Shown one piece after another: positions 1-6,238 of a stretch of DNA of 9,737 bases. Numbering within the stretch: the stretch's first letter is position 1; every line of letters begins with the position of its first letter. Source of the stretch: CAYGXH01 sp964354485 (GTDB lineage Bacteria > Bacteroidota > Ignavibacteria > UBA10030 > SZUA-254); the NCBI GenBank assembly GCA_964354485.1, contig CAYGZY010000213.1, positions 1 to 9,737 of the forward strand, in the 5' to 3' direction. Below the pieces are notes generated by a model. That model searched no databases and had not been told where the DNA came from. It saw only the letters and a program-made list of their open reading frames with translations. The translations under genes and the position numbers were made by a program.

Positions 1-1691
1 CTCCCACGCGGCACAATTAATACATAGTAAAGATGGTAAAGACTAATCCCTATTAAAACCACTCCCGCGATTCGGTGAACAATACTACGGATATCGAACC
101 TTAATGGACTTAGATTCCTGAGGGAAACTACCCACAATGCATCCGGATATCTCAAAGCGAAACCTGTGAGCACAAGGATTGAAAAACTTATCAGCAGGGT
201 TCCGTGCTGAACACGCTCGTTCAGAGTCATCCGGAGGTAGAGGCGGTGTGAAGAGTAATGTTCGAGAACTGAACCGCGTCGAATCAGTAGTTTATGTTTT
301 GATTTTTTTACGAAATCGAGCACGTTGTGGATAACCATCCCGCCAATTATAACCACTATTAATATTATATATCCGGTGGAAATCCAATAGAGCAGTGGTT
401 CCTGAGTAGGATTCATTGCAATATGAACAGATCCTACAGTAAACCGTTGATTGGCACCGGGATGACATTTCCCGCACGTCTGAACAAGATTATTTTTATG
501 AATTGTCGAGGTCGAGTCCGTCGACGATTTAATATTATGCACTCCGTGGCAGCTTGCACAGTTCGCGACTTCAACCGATCCGGCTTTATTTGCCAGACCA
601 TGGTAACTGTCGGTAAACGTAGTAAAACGGTCCGATGAGAGTCCGTATTTTTGGGTTAATCTCACTGAGGAGTGACAGGGCGAACAAACCTGAGATGAAA
701 CGTTGAGGGTTTCGACCCGCGACCGCGGATTATCCGGAGATAAAATTTCATGCTCGCCGTGGCAATCGGTACATGTCGGCGCGTCGCTAATACCTCTCTG
801 TAAAGCGACACCGTGGATGCTTTCATCGTACGCATGCATGATGTCCGCGTGACACGTTCCGCACGTCTGCGATATATTGACTTTATTCACCCGCGAGTTA
901 TTTTCAGAACCTCTGGCTGCAGTGTGGCTGCCGTGACAATCGATGCAGTTTGCCGCTTGAGCATTCCCCGCACGCAGTGCAGTTCCATGGACGCTCTTTT
1001 CATATGCGAGAATGAATCCTGCTGAAGGAGATGTTTTCGCCCGTACCTCAGGATTATCCAGATGACAGGCAAGGCACATCTTATCCTGTTCCAGTTTCAC
1101 CCTGAGGGAATCCCGCATACCCGAAAAATTCGATATTTCATAGCGGTGACATGTCAAGCAGTGCGGTGCCCCCGCAACTTCTGCCGCATCAGCTCGTCCG
1201 TGTGCAGATGCCAAGTATTGCTCAAAAATATCGCTGTGACATTCACGGCACGATTCCGAAATCCGTGTTTCATACCTTGAGGCGCCCGGTACCTTTGAGG
1301 GGGGAATGCGATGAGCATCGTGACATTCCCGACACTCTATCCCGGCTGTTTTACCATTCTGGAAGGATTGGGCAAGTTGTGGATGGAAAATATGCTTTCC
1401 CTGTAAATCCTTATGACATTTTACACAGGTAACGGAAAGTGGGGATTCGCGGTGCGGAATGATATCTGCACGATAACCTTTATGACACTCAACACACTTG
1501 AGCGTACCATGGGATGACGCCGTTAACGATTCCCCGTCGAGATATATGGATACCTGCTTTCCCTTTTTCTCCATCGTCAGCGAGGAATCGCTATGACAAC
1601 TCAGACAGTCATCATTGGACTGCGCGTTAAGCGGAGGGGAAATGATAATAAGACTGAGGACTAAGCCGAAGGGGAGGAGCAGATGTTTCAT
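1..1691 (-). CDS. Thirteen-haem cytochrome c fused to HydC/FdnI-type cytochrome b (partial, 3' end outside window)
   Basis: Reading the minus strand from ATG at 1691, the frame stays open for 563 codons to the window edge, so the C-terminus is missing. Residues 1-23 form a signal peptide (MKHLLLPFG, hydrophobic core, LNA|QS cleavage). Residues 29-410 hold 13 CxxCH c-type haem motifs (CLSCH, CVECH, CVKCH, CRECH twice, CLTCH, CLACH, CIDCH, CGTCH, CTDCH, CSPCH, CASCH, CGKCH). A membrane helix lies at about 434-460. It is followed by a b-type domain: H496 in a helix ending TGFALRYP, and H539 and H553 in the next helix. H496 and H539 match the first two haem-b histidines of FdnI as I recall that family; the rest would lie beyond the edge. 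The architecture is that of CbcL-like inner-membrane quinone:cytochrome oxidoreductases. Inferred role: electron exchange between menaquinone and periplasmic carriers. It is last in a cytochrome operon. The haem count is certain; direction of flow and partner are not. Confidence 0.88.
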   Translation of the reverse strand, partial: MKHLLLPFGLVLSLIIISPPLNAQSNDDCLSCHSDSSLTMEKKGKQVSIYLDGESLTASSHGTLKCVECHKGYRADIIPHRESPLSVTCVKCHKDLQGKHIFHPQLAQSFQNGKTAGIECRECHDAHRIPPSKVPGASRYETRISESCRECHSDIFEQYLASAHGRADAAEVAGAPHCLTCHRYEISNFSGMRDSLRVKLEQDKMCLACHLDNPEVRAKTSPSAGFILAYEKSVHGTALRAGNAQAANCIDCHGSHTAARGSENNSRVNKVNISQTCGTCHADIMHAYDESIHGVALQRGISDAPTCTDCHGEHEILSPDNPRSRVETLNVSSQVCSPCHSSVRLTQKYGLSSDRFTTFTDSYHGLANKAGSVEVANCASCHGVHNIKSSTDSTSTIHKNNLVQTCGKCHPGANQRFTVGSVHIAMNPTQEPLLYWISTGYIILIVVIIGGMVIHNVLDFVKKSKHKLLIRRGSVLEHYSSHRLYLRMTLNERVQHGTLLISFSILVLTGFALRYPDALWVVSLRNLSPLRFDIRSIVHRIAGVVLIGISLYHLYYVLIVPRG

Positions 1692-1700
1692 AGAACACTG

Positions 1701-1750
1701 ACTCCCTGCTGCTGCCATGGCTGTATCGGATACCCGCATCAGCAGGGAGT
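1701..1750 (-). promoter_or_regulatory. Hairpin between the two cytochrome genes that masks a ribosome binding site
   Basis: ACTCCCTGCTG (1701-1711) and CAGCAGGGAGT (1740-1750) form a perfect 11-bp inverted repeat with a 28-nt loop. On the minus-strand transcript the 3' arm contains AGGGAG (1707-1702), the only Shine-Dalgarno-like sequence before the ATG at 1691 (10-nt spacing). No T-run follows, so it is not a normal intrinsic terminator. It may lower or regulate translation of the 13-haem protein relative to the upstream tetrahaem protein, or protect the upstream message from decay. The fold is visible; the function is inferred. Confidence 0.6.
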
Positions 1751-1775
1751 TCTGGAAGTTACGTGAAATGAGATT

Positions 1776-2324
1776 TTATGACTTTTTGGGGACGGGGTGT
1801 TTAATTTTATCCCACATCGCTTTAAATTTAAATTCCTTAAAGGTCGGACTCTTTTCGTTATGGCACGTTCTGCAATGCTTCTCGATTGCAGCATCATCCT
1901 TGTATTCAGTCATGCCTGCCGCAATCGCTTTTGCCTTGTCTTTCATGATGTTCATCGTCTTGTAAGCAGATCCGGCGCCATGACACGTTTCACATTGCAC
2001 ACCATCCTTTGCATCGAAGGTTTTTTCTGCGAGCTTCGCATCGGCAGTAACGGTATGGCAGGTGAGACATTCAGGAGACTCGGCAGCCGGTTTCTTCAAT
2101 CCTTTTGCTTTTGCAATCTCTTCAGCTTTTGCCTTGGTGAGTGTCTTGTACGCTTCGGCATGCGGGGATTTCTGCCAAACAGTGAATTGCTGGCCCTGTT
2201 TCTCTGACTGATGACACATCTTGCATGACTTGACGCCCACATACTTATTATCGCCGGCATATCCGACGGACACCGCTGCGATTACAAATATACACATAAT
2301 GAACAGAGCGATGATGCGATTCAT
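1776..2324 (-). CDS. Periplasmic tetrahaem cytochrome c (cytochrome c554-like)
   Basis: A 182-residue secreted cytochrome. The start is ATG at 2324 because AGGAG (2334-2330) lies five bases upstream and a clean signal peptide follows (MNRIIALFIMCIFVIAAVSVGYAG, cleavage near 22-24). The frame is open further upstream, but that would put 15 hydrophilic residues before the signal peptide. Four CxxCH motifs are present: CKMCH (34-38), CLTCH, CETCH and CRTCH. The first is followed by a region with a WQKSPHA segment, typical of the cytochrome c554/c-prime family, where the extra His can be an axial ligand. The mature protein is rich in Lys and Ala and soluble, fitting a periplasmic shuttle. It lies between a universal stress protein gene and the 13-haem membrane cytochrome, so it probably exchanges electrons with the latter. 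The nitrifier c554 works with hydroxylamine oxidoreductase, but nothing here points to nitrification. The partner assignment is inference. Confidence 0.88.
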   Translation of the reverse strand: MNRIIALFIMCIFVIAAVSVGYAGDNKYVGVKSCKMCHQSEKQGQQFTVWQKSPHAEAYKTLTKAKAEEIAKAKGLKKPAAESPECLTCHTVTADAKLAEKTFDAKDGVQCETCHGAGSAYKTMNIMKDKAKAIAAGMTEYKDDAAIEKHCRTCHNEKSPTFKEFKFKAMWDKIKHPVPKKS

Positions 2325-2329
2325 AATAA

Positions 2330-2334
2330 CTCCT
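2330..2334 (-). promoter_or_regulatory. Ribosome binding site fixing the tetrahaem cytochrome start
   Basis: AGGAG on the minus strand, 5 nt before ATG 2324. It decides between this start and the upstream in-frame ATG at 2369, which lacks an equivalent site and would bury the signal peptide. Confidence 0.7.
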
Positions 2335-2376
2335 ATCGTATCGTTTACGTTAAATGATTTAGTCAACATTTTCTTT

Positions 2377-2895
2377 TCATTTATTACCGGCCGGCTTCAG
2401 ATGCAGCTGTTCGTCTATATCCGACTCTTCCATAAGTTTCATCTGCATCCTTGCGGGTTTCACGGAGAGAACAGGAACAGGAGAATAGCGGACAACCCTT
2501 TCGGCAACGCTTCCCATCAGTACATGGGCAATACCGGTACGACCGTGCGTTGATATAATAATGAGGTCAACTTTTTCCTCCTGGGCAAGTTTCACAATTT
2601 CTCTGGACGGATCGCCTTTCCGGAGCGCCATTGTGACAACGTGCGTTTCCGTGAAGTACTGTCCCGCGATGGCATTCAACTGTTTCATTGCAGCCTTTTC
2701 AATCGCCGCGAAATTTTTATCAGTGCGTTTCTTCCCTTTCACTTCCTTCCGCACAGTACTCTTATCGAGGACGTGGAGCAAATAAATTTTCGGTGTCTGG
2801 AGTTCGAGGAGGATCTCCGCGTACTCCAGTGCAACCATGGAGAGCTTAGAGAAGTCCGTCGGTACGAGTATCTTCTTGATCATTCTATCGTTCAT
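2377..2895 (-). CDS. Universal stress protein (UspA family, ATP-binding type)
   Basis: A 172-residue cytoplasmic protein with one Usp domain. The N-terminus KKILVPTDFS with D14, the LLHV strand, and the C-terminal nucleotide loop around H117 (THGRTGIAHVLMGS, then VPVLSVKP) match the ATP-binding subgroup. The G-x2-G-x9-G(S/T) signature is present except that its first Gly is Ser, a common variant. About 27 residues after the domain form a charged tail (QMKLMEESDIDEQLHLKP) not needed for the fold. The start at 2895 has AGGA about 12 nt upstream; Met5 (2883) is an alternative. It lies 52 nt before the tetrahaem cytochrome gene in the same direction, probably in one operon. Usp proteins often appear in anaerobic energy regulons, where they sense ATP or stress. 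A direct role in the cytochrome pathway is not shown by the sequence. Confidence 0.9.
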   Translation of the reverse strand: MNDRMIKKILVPTDFSKLSMVALEYAEILLELQTPKIYLLHVLDKSTVRKEVKGKKRTDKNFAAIEKAAMKQLNAIAGQYFTETHVVTMALRKGDPSREIVKLAQEEKVDLIIISTHGRTGIAHVLMGSVAERVVRYSPVPVLSVKPARMQMKLMEESDIDEQLHLKPAGNK

Positions 2896-3047
2896 CAGCG
2901 CTGAGTTTCCTAGACAGGTTTTAACTGCCGCAATATATGAAAAAAGGAAAACAAATGATATGCCGATCCTCTTCTGGAAATCCTTTGTTTTTAATGCAGA
3001 TTCTAAGGGTTAATTATAAAAAATGAGAATTATGTGAGTTAAATTAC
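2896..3047 (-). promoter_or_regulatory. Intergenic region between regulator and stress-protein/cytochrome operon, with promoter candidates
   Basis: This 152-bp AT-rich gap holds no gene and no convincing terminator for the upstream regulator. Two promoter readings exist on the minus strand. One is a -24/-12-like element at 2965-2950, described separately. The other is a sigma-70-like pair, TTAACT (3042-3037) and TATAAT (3018-3013), spaced 18 nt, directly after the regulator's stop codon. Either would start an usp-cytochrome transcript separate from the regulator. An AT-only inverted repeat (AAAACAAA 2948-2955, TTTGTTTT 2984-2991) is probably chance. Confidence 0.35.
2950..2965 (-). promoter_or_regulatory. 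Candidate sigma-54 (-24/-12) promoter for the usp-cytochrome operon
   Basis: Minus-strand CGGCATATCATTTGTT fits the sigma-54 pattern TGGCAYR-N4-TTGCW at all specified positions except the first T and the C of the -12 GC (here GT). GG and G(T) have the correct 10-nt gap. It lies 55 nt before the usp start codon. An almost identical element precedes the hydrogenase operon. The -12 mismatch lowers confidence. Confidence 0.4.
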
Positions 3048-4406
3048 CTACTCCTGTGGGATTTTCAAATCTTTTATTCTTCGATATAATGTAGGGAGAC
3101 TGATCTTCAATGCCTGAGCAGTGGTTTCTTTATTGAAGTTGTGCTTTCGGAGTTCCGCAAGTATGTACTGGCGCTCGATGGTGTTCATGGCGGCTTCGAG
3201 TGAAGTGTAAGCGTCCCCGATATCTATGGTGGAGCCGGCACGCAAAAACTCCGGAAGTTCGGCGGCCGTTATATAGGTACCGTCGCAGAATATCACTGCC
3301 CGTTCTATTATATTTTCAAGCTCACGAATTTCACCCTTCCACTCGTGCTGCATGAGTAGCTGCATGGCAGTGTTGTCGACAGCCTGAATGTCCTTCCGCA
3401 TTTCCTGGCGGAACTTCTTTACAAAGTGATCAACGAGCAGAGGAATGTCCTCCTTCCGCTCCGCAAGAGACGGCAGTTTTATGTCAACCACATTTAACCT
3501 GTAAAAGAGGTCCTCGCGGAATCGGCTGTTTGCGACTTCCTTTTGAAGGTCCCTATTGGTGGCAACGATAAAGCGAACATCAACGGTGATGGAGGTTGAC
3601 ATCCCTACCGGTGTAATTTCCTTCGCCTCAATGGCACGAAGCAACTTTACCTGAAGCTGCATCGGCATTTCGCTTATCTCATCGAGAAACAGGGTTCCGC
3701 GGTCCGCAGCTTTGAAGTATCCCACCTTGTCTGCGACCGCTCCGGTGAACGCGCCTTTCTTGTGTCCGAAGAGCTCGCTTTCTATAAGGGTTTCTGGTAT
3801 GGCTCCGCAATTTACAGTGATAAACGGTTCTTCATTTCGTTTACTGTTGTAGTGAATCGCTTTTGCCACTAGTTCCTTACCCGTACCGCTCTTTCCCGTA
3901 ATCAGTACCGTGCTGTCGGTTGCAGAGACTTTCTGAATGAGATCGAAGACACGCTGCATCGGCAGACTTTTTCCCACGAGATTAGAAAAATTTGCTTCCT
4001 GTTGCAACTCCCTCCGCAGGAACTGATTCTCTAGCGCAAGTTTCTTGTGATCGAGAAGACGGCGTAGCTTCAACAGCAACTCATCAAATTCTATCGGCTT
4101 CAGGATATAATCGCTCGCACCTGCCCTCAGAGCAGCGATGGCTGTCTCGAGCGATCCGTACGCAGTTATGATAATAACCGCCGTCTGAGGATTCATCTGG
4201 ACAACCCTTTCGAGCAATTCGATTCCCTTCATCTCCGGCATTTCCAGATCCGTAATGATCAGGTCGTATGATTCTGTGACGAGTTTCTGGTAAGCCACCT
4301 TTCCGTTTTCAGCTTCACCGACACTGTAACCTTCCTTCCGAAGGATAAATGATATAGACTCTCTTATTATCTGCTCGTCATCAACAACTAAAATTCGTTC
4401 CGACAT
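3048..4406 (-). CDS. NtrC-family sigma-54-dependent response regulator
   Basis: A 452-residue, full-length three-domain regulator. The receiver domain (about 1-120) has the acidic pocket D9/D10, phospho-acceptor D53, T81 and K103. The AAA+ domain (about 142-375) has Walker A GKSGTGKE (171-178), the sigma-54-contact loop GAFTGA (217-222), Walker B GTLFLDEI (236-243) and the arginine-finger segment FREDLFYRLNV. WKGEIRELEN replaces the usual WPGNVRELEN. The last 45 residues form a Fis-type helix-turn-helix (TTAQALKISLPTLYRRIKDL). The protein should oligomerise on phosphorylation, bind upstream sites and use ATP to open sigma-54 promoters. No sensor kinase gene is visible, so its signal is unknown. 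It sits between the cytochrome and hydrogenase operons, both of which have -24/-12-like elements, so it may control one or both; this is inference. The start ATG at 4406 has only a weak AGAG upstream. Confidence 0.95.
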   Translation of the reverse strand: MSERILVVDDEQIIRESISFILRKEGYSVGEAENGKVAYQKLVTESYDLIITDLEMPEMKGIELLERVVQMNPQTAVIIITAYGSLETAIAALRAGASDYILKPIEFDELLLKLRRLLDHKKLALENQFLRRELQQEANFSNLVGKSLPMQRVFDLIQKVSATDSTVLITGKSGTGKELVAKAIHYNSKRNEEPFITVNCGAIPETLIESELFGHKKGAFTGAVADKVGYFKAADRGTLFLDEISEMPMQLQVKLLRAIEAKEITPVGMSTSITVDVRFIVATNRDLQKEVANSRFREDLFYRLNVVDIKLPSLAERKEDIPLLVDHFVKKFRQEMRKDIQAVDNTAMQLLMQHEWKGEIRELENIIERAVIFCDGTYITAAELPEFLRAGSTIDIGDAYTSLEAAMNTIERQYILAELRKHNFNKETTAQALKISLPTLYRRIKDLKIPQE

Positions 4407-4557
4407 GGCACTCTGATCTCTTTCTTTAAAGCCTCATAAAAAAACATGGTGAATTTGCCCTTTACTCCGTAACGGCGCTGAACTGAAACGTCCTGCACAA
4501 AGGATTTGATAATAACCCACCCGAGCCGAATGACATCAAAAGGTGTATAACAATAAT

Positions 4558-4703
4558 CGTGCAGATGCCGTGAACGTCGTATCTTTAATTCAGCCGCGAA
4601 TGGAATTGCATGCTACTTCCATCGGACCTGCATCATAGCAGGTTTGGTCCTCCTCACATTAAACGCATCTCAGGCAGAATACCTTCTGCAAATTACTTTT
4701 TTT
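4558..4703 (+). ncRNA. Possible small structured RNA (speculative)
   Basis: Three stems follow one another: ATGGAA/TTCCAT (4600-4605 with 4617-4622), GGACCTGC with GCAGG and GGTCC (4624-4631 with 4638-4650), and GCAGAA-TACC-TTCTGC (4674-4689). Seven T residues follow at 4697-4703. This is the form of a small RNA ending in a terminator-like hairpin, although 7 nt separate the last stem from the T-run, which weakens it. An extended -10-like TGTATAAC (4544-4551) would place a start near 4558, but no -35 is visible. The boundaries are guesses, and no known RNA family is recognised. Confidence 0.2.
4674..4703 (+). terminator. Terminator-like hairpin followed by T-run
   Basis: GCAGAA (4674-4679), loop TACC, and TTCTGC (4684-4689) make a perfect 6-bp stem; TTTTTTT lies at 4697-4703. 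The gap between stem and T-run is 7 nt, longer than in strong terminators. No plus-strand gene lies upstream, so it would terminate either a small RNA or stray transcription. Confidence 0.3.
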
Positions 4704-4706
4704 GCA
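4687..4706. repeat. Inverted repeat TGCAAA-N8-TTTGCA
   Basis: A perfect 6-bp dyad with an 8-nt spacer, the form of a dimeric-regulator site. It overlaps the terminator-like hairpin and lies about 290 bp upstream of the candidate hydrogenase promoter. Which of the two structures is functional, if either, cannot be told. Confidence 0.3.
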
Positions 4707-4807
4707 CTGAATTCAGGGATTTTTTTAATTCTTTGTTATAATTTAATTATATTATGCATAAATTGCTAAAAATGATTTTTAATCCTGAGAAAGAGAGAAG
4801 GGGCTTC

Positions 4808-4819
4808 CTCATCGATGAG
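4808..4819. repeat. Perfect 12-bp palindrome CTCATCGATGAG
   Basis: A gap-free palindrome about 175 bp upstream of the -24/-12-like element, within the usual range for enhancer sites of NtrC-type activators. A binding role is inference. I saw no second copy in the window. Confidence 0.35.
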
Positions 4820-4906
4820 AATTTCCCGGCATACCTCCGATATCACATAATAATATAGAGAGGCGCGGCAGAGACTCTCCGGATGCGACGGAATACCCCA
4901 TAAAAT

Positions 4907-4935
4907 ACTGAAAAACGACAAAAGGTCGTTTCAGT
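4907..4935 (+). repeat. Imperfect hairpin ACTGAAAAACGAC / GTCGTTTCAGT
   Basis: The arms at 4907-4919 and 4925-4935 pair over 11 bp with a two-A bulge and a 5-nt loop (AAAAG). No T-run follows, so it is not an intrinsic terminator. It ends about 58 bp before the -24/-12-like element, so it could be an activator or repressor site for the hydrogenase operon. Confidence 0.4.
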
Positions 4936-4992
4936 CATGAGAATCGAGGGCCGAGGAAACGTATTTCCCATCATTTACAATTAATTTTCTTG

Positions 4993-5008
4993 TGGAATAG
5001 TATTTGTA
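4993..5008 (+). promoter_or_regulatory. Candidate -24/-12 promoter of the hydrogenase operon
   Basis: TGGAATAGTATTTGTA matches the sigma-54 pattern except A for C after GG and T for C in the -12 GC. It lies 61 nt before the GTG start of hydB. The 14 bases from GG share 11 with the minus-strand element before usp. A competing sigma-70 reading is TTTACA (4974-4979), 18 nt, TAGTAT (4998-5003). Only transcript mapping can decide. Confidence 0.35.
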
Positions 5009-5058
5009 AGGCGTAGAAGCAGATATTAAAACAGGTTAGCCGTCACACAGTAACTCAT

Positions 5059-5071
5059 AAGGATACATGTG
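5059..5071 (+). promoter_or_regulatory. hydB ribosome binding site and GTG start within ATGTGA
   Basis: AAGGA (5059-5063) lies 5 nt before GTG at 5069. An ATG at 5067 overlaps the GTG but is followed immediately by TGA, so it cannot start hydB. Ribosomes that start on this ATG would stop at once, which could reduce hydB translation. Confidence 0.6.
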
Positions 5072-6238
5072 AACAGTATTGAGAAGGAGAGACCGGCAGC
5101 TGGCATCATCGATCGCAGTCAGATTGATGCCCTCTTGGCAATATTACAAAAAAGGGGATACTCGGTCATCGGACCTCGAGTCCATGAAGGTGCGATTACC
5201 TACAAATCCATTACCTCAAGCGCAGACCTTCCAATCGGATGGAAGGAAGAACAGCGTGCCGGATCGTATCGTTTAACGAAGCGCAATGACGAAACGCTCT
5301 TTGGTTTCAACACCACTCCGCAATCGTGGAAGCAATTTCTCCATCCTCCTGTCAGCAAATTATGGCAGTCGGAAAAAAATGGCCAGCGGTACACCGAAAT
5401 TCCCCGCAGCGACAAGCCGGTTAAATATGCATTCTTCGGCGTTCGTCCGTGCGACCTCGCGGCGATCAGCATCCTCGACACCGTCTTCCTCAAGGGTCCG
5501 TACACGGATACGAACTACCGCTCGCAGAGAAATTCTGCATTCACCGTTGTCGTAAATTGCAACCAGGCAGGCGGTACATGCTTCTGCGCCTCGATGAACA
5601 CCGGTCCCAGAGCTTCAGGTCAGTTTGATCTTGCGCTGACCGAAATTCTCCAGGCACGCCGGCATTATTTTCTCGTCGAGATCGGCTCGGCAGCGGGAGC
5701 GGAGATCATAAAGGATGTTCCTCATGGAACTGCCACGGAAGCTGATATGACAGCCGCCGAGAATGCAGTTAACAACGCTCGCGACCGCATGGGTCGATCG
5801 GTCGATACGAGTGACCTACAGTCGCTCCTCTACCGCAATACCGATAACAAGCGATGGGCAGAAACTGCAAAGCGATGCATGACGTGTACAAATTGCACAA
5901 TGGTTTGTCCTACCTGTTTTTGTACTACTATTGAGGACGTTACTGACCTCACCGGCAAGCAGGCTGAGAGGCTTCGCAAATGGGACTCCTGTTTTACGAT
6001 GGAGTTTTCATACATTCACGGCGGAAGCATCAGATCATCAGTAATTGCACGGTACCGTCAGTGGCTGACTCACAAATTTGCCTACTGGCAAGACCAGTTC
6101 GGCACTTATGGATGCGTCGGATGCGGACGATGCATAACATGGTGTCCGGTTGGAATTGACGTCACGGAAGAAATACAATGTATTCGCAAATACGAACAAA
6201 CTAATCAGTCCACTATTTCATCGAAGGAGAACCGATGA
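5069..6238 (+). CDS. hydB: Group 3b [NiFe] hydrogenase beta subunit, iron-sulfur electron-transfer protein
   Basis: A 389-residue cytoplasmic protein of the HydB/AsrA type (sulfhydrogenase beta, also like anaerobic sulfite reductase subunit A). The N-terminal part carries FFGVRPCDLAAISILD (C128), and a Cys cluster follows in NCNQAGGTCFC. The C-terminal part is a dicluster ferredoxin domain: C270, C273, C276 and C280 in CMTCTNCTMVCP, followed by C283 and C285, and C349, C352, C355 and C359 in CVGCGRCITWCP. These should bind [4Fe-4S] clusters passing electrons between the hydrogenase module (HydD/HydA) and the flavoprotein HydG. Archaeal homologues were linked to sulfur or polysulfide reduction, hence the name; that activity cannot be inferred here. 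It starts on GTG at 5069 with AAGGA upstream, is the first gene of the operon, and overlaps the next gene by 4 nt (ATGA). Confidence 0.93.
   Translation: MNSIEKERPAAGIIDRSQIDALLAILQKRGYSVIGPRVHEGAITYKSITSSADLPIGWKEEQRAGSYRLTKRNDETLFGFNTTPQSWKQFLHPPVSKLWQSEKNGQRYTEIPRSDKPVKYAFFGVRPCDLAAISILDTVFLKGPYTDTNYRSQRNSAFTVVVNCNQAGGTCFCASMNTGPRASGQFDLALTEILQARRHYFLVEIGSAAGAEIIKDVPHGTATEADMTAAENAVNNARDRMGRSVDTSDLQSLLYRNTDNKRWAETAKRCMTCTNCTMVCPTCFCTTIEDVTDLTGKQAERLRKWDSCFTMEFSYIHGGSIRSSVIARYRQWLTHKFAYWQDQFGTYGCVGCGRCITWCPVGIDVTEEIQCIRKYEQTNQSTISSKENR

Larger units (their letters stand above)
4407..5068. other. Long divergent intergenic region with several inverted repeats
   Basis: Between the regulator (minus) and hydB (plus) I see no reading frame with coding character and no tRNA-like fold. 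The region is AT-rich, especially 4690-4790, with TATAAT at 4737-4742. It contains dyads at 4600-4622, 4624-4650, 4674-4689, 4687-4706, 4808-4819 and 4907-4935, and a promoter-like stretch at about 4974-5008. It is long for a simple divergent promoter and could hold upstream activator sites, a small RNA, or both. Confidence 0.6.

Noticed and set aside
813..1432. Several plus-strand frames of 70-93 codons
   Set aside because: They are shadows of the long minus-strand multihaem gene, which is open through the whole stretch.
1797..2207. 136-codon open frame on the plus strand
   Set aside because: Antisense to the tetrahaem cytochrome, whose CxxCH motifs and signal peptide prove the minus strand is coding.
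2353..2366. Possible Fnr site (TTGAC...ATCAT) before the tetrahaem cytochrome
   Set aside because: The half-sites are spaced wrongly and the second half is mismatched. TTGACT alone could be a -35, but its best -10 (TACGAT) is 20 nt away.
2948..2991. AAAACAAA/TTTGTTTT inverted repeat as terminator of the regulator gene
   Set aside because: The stem is nearly all A-T with a 28-nt loop, too weak for an intrinsic terminator.
4389..4448. Short leader peptide frame (MFFYEALKKEIRVPCRNEF) overlapping the regulator start
   Set aside because: It has no ribosome binding site and no regulatory feature; 19 codons in AT-rich DNA are expected by chance.
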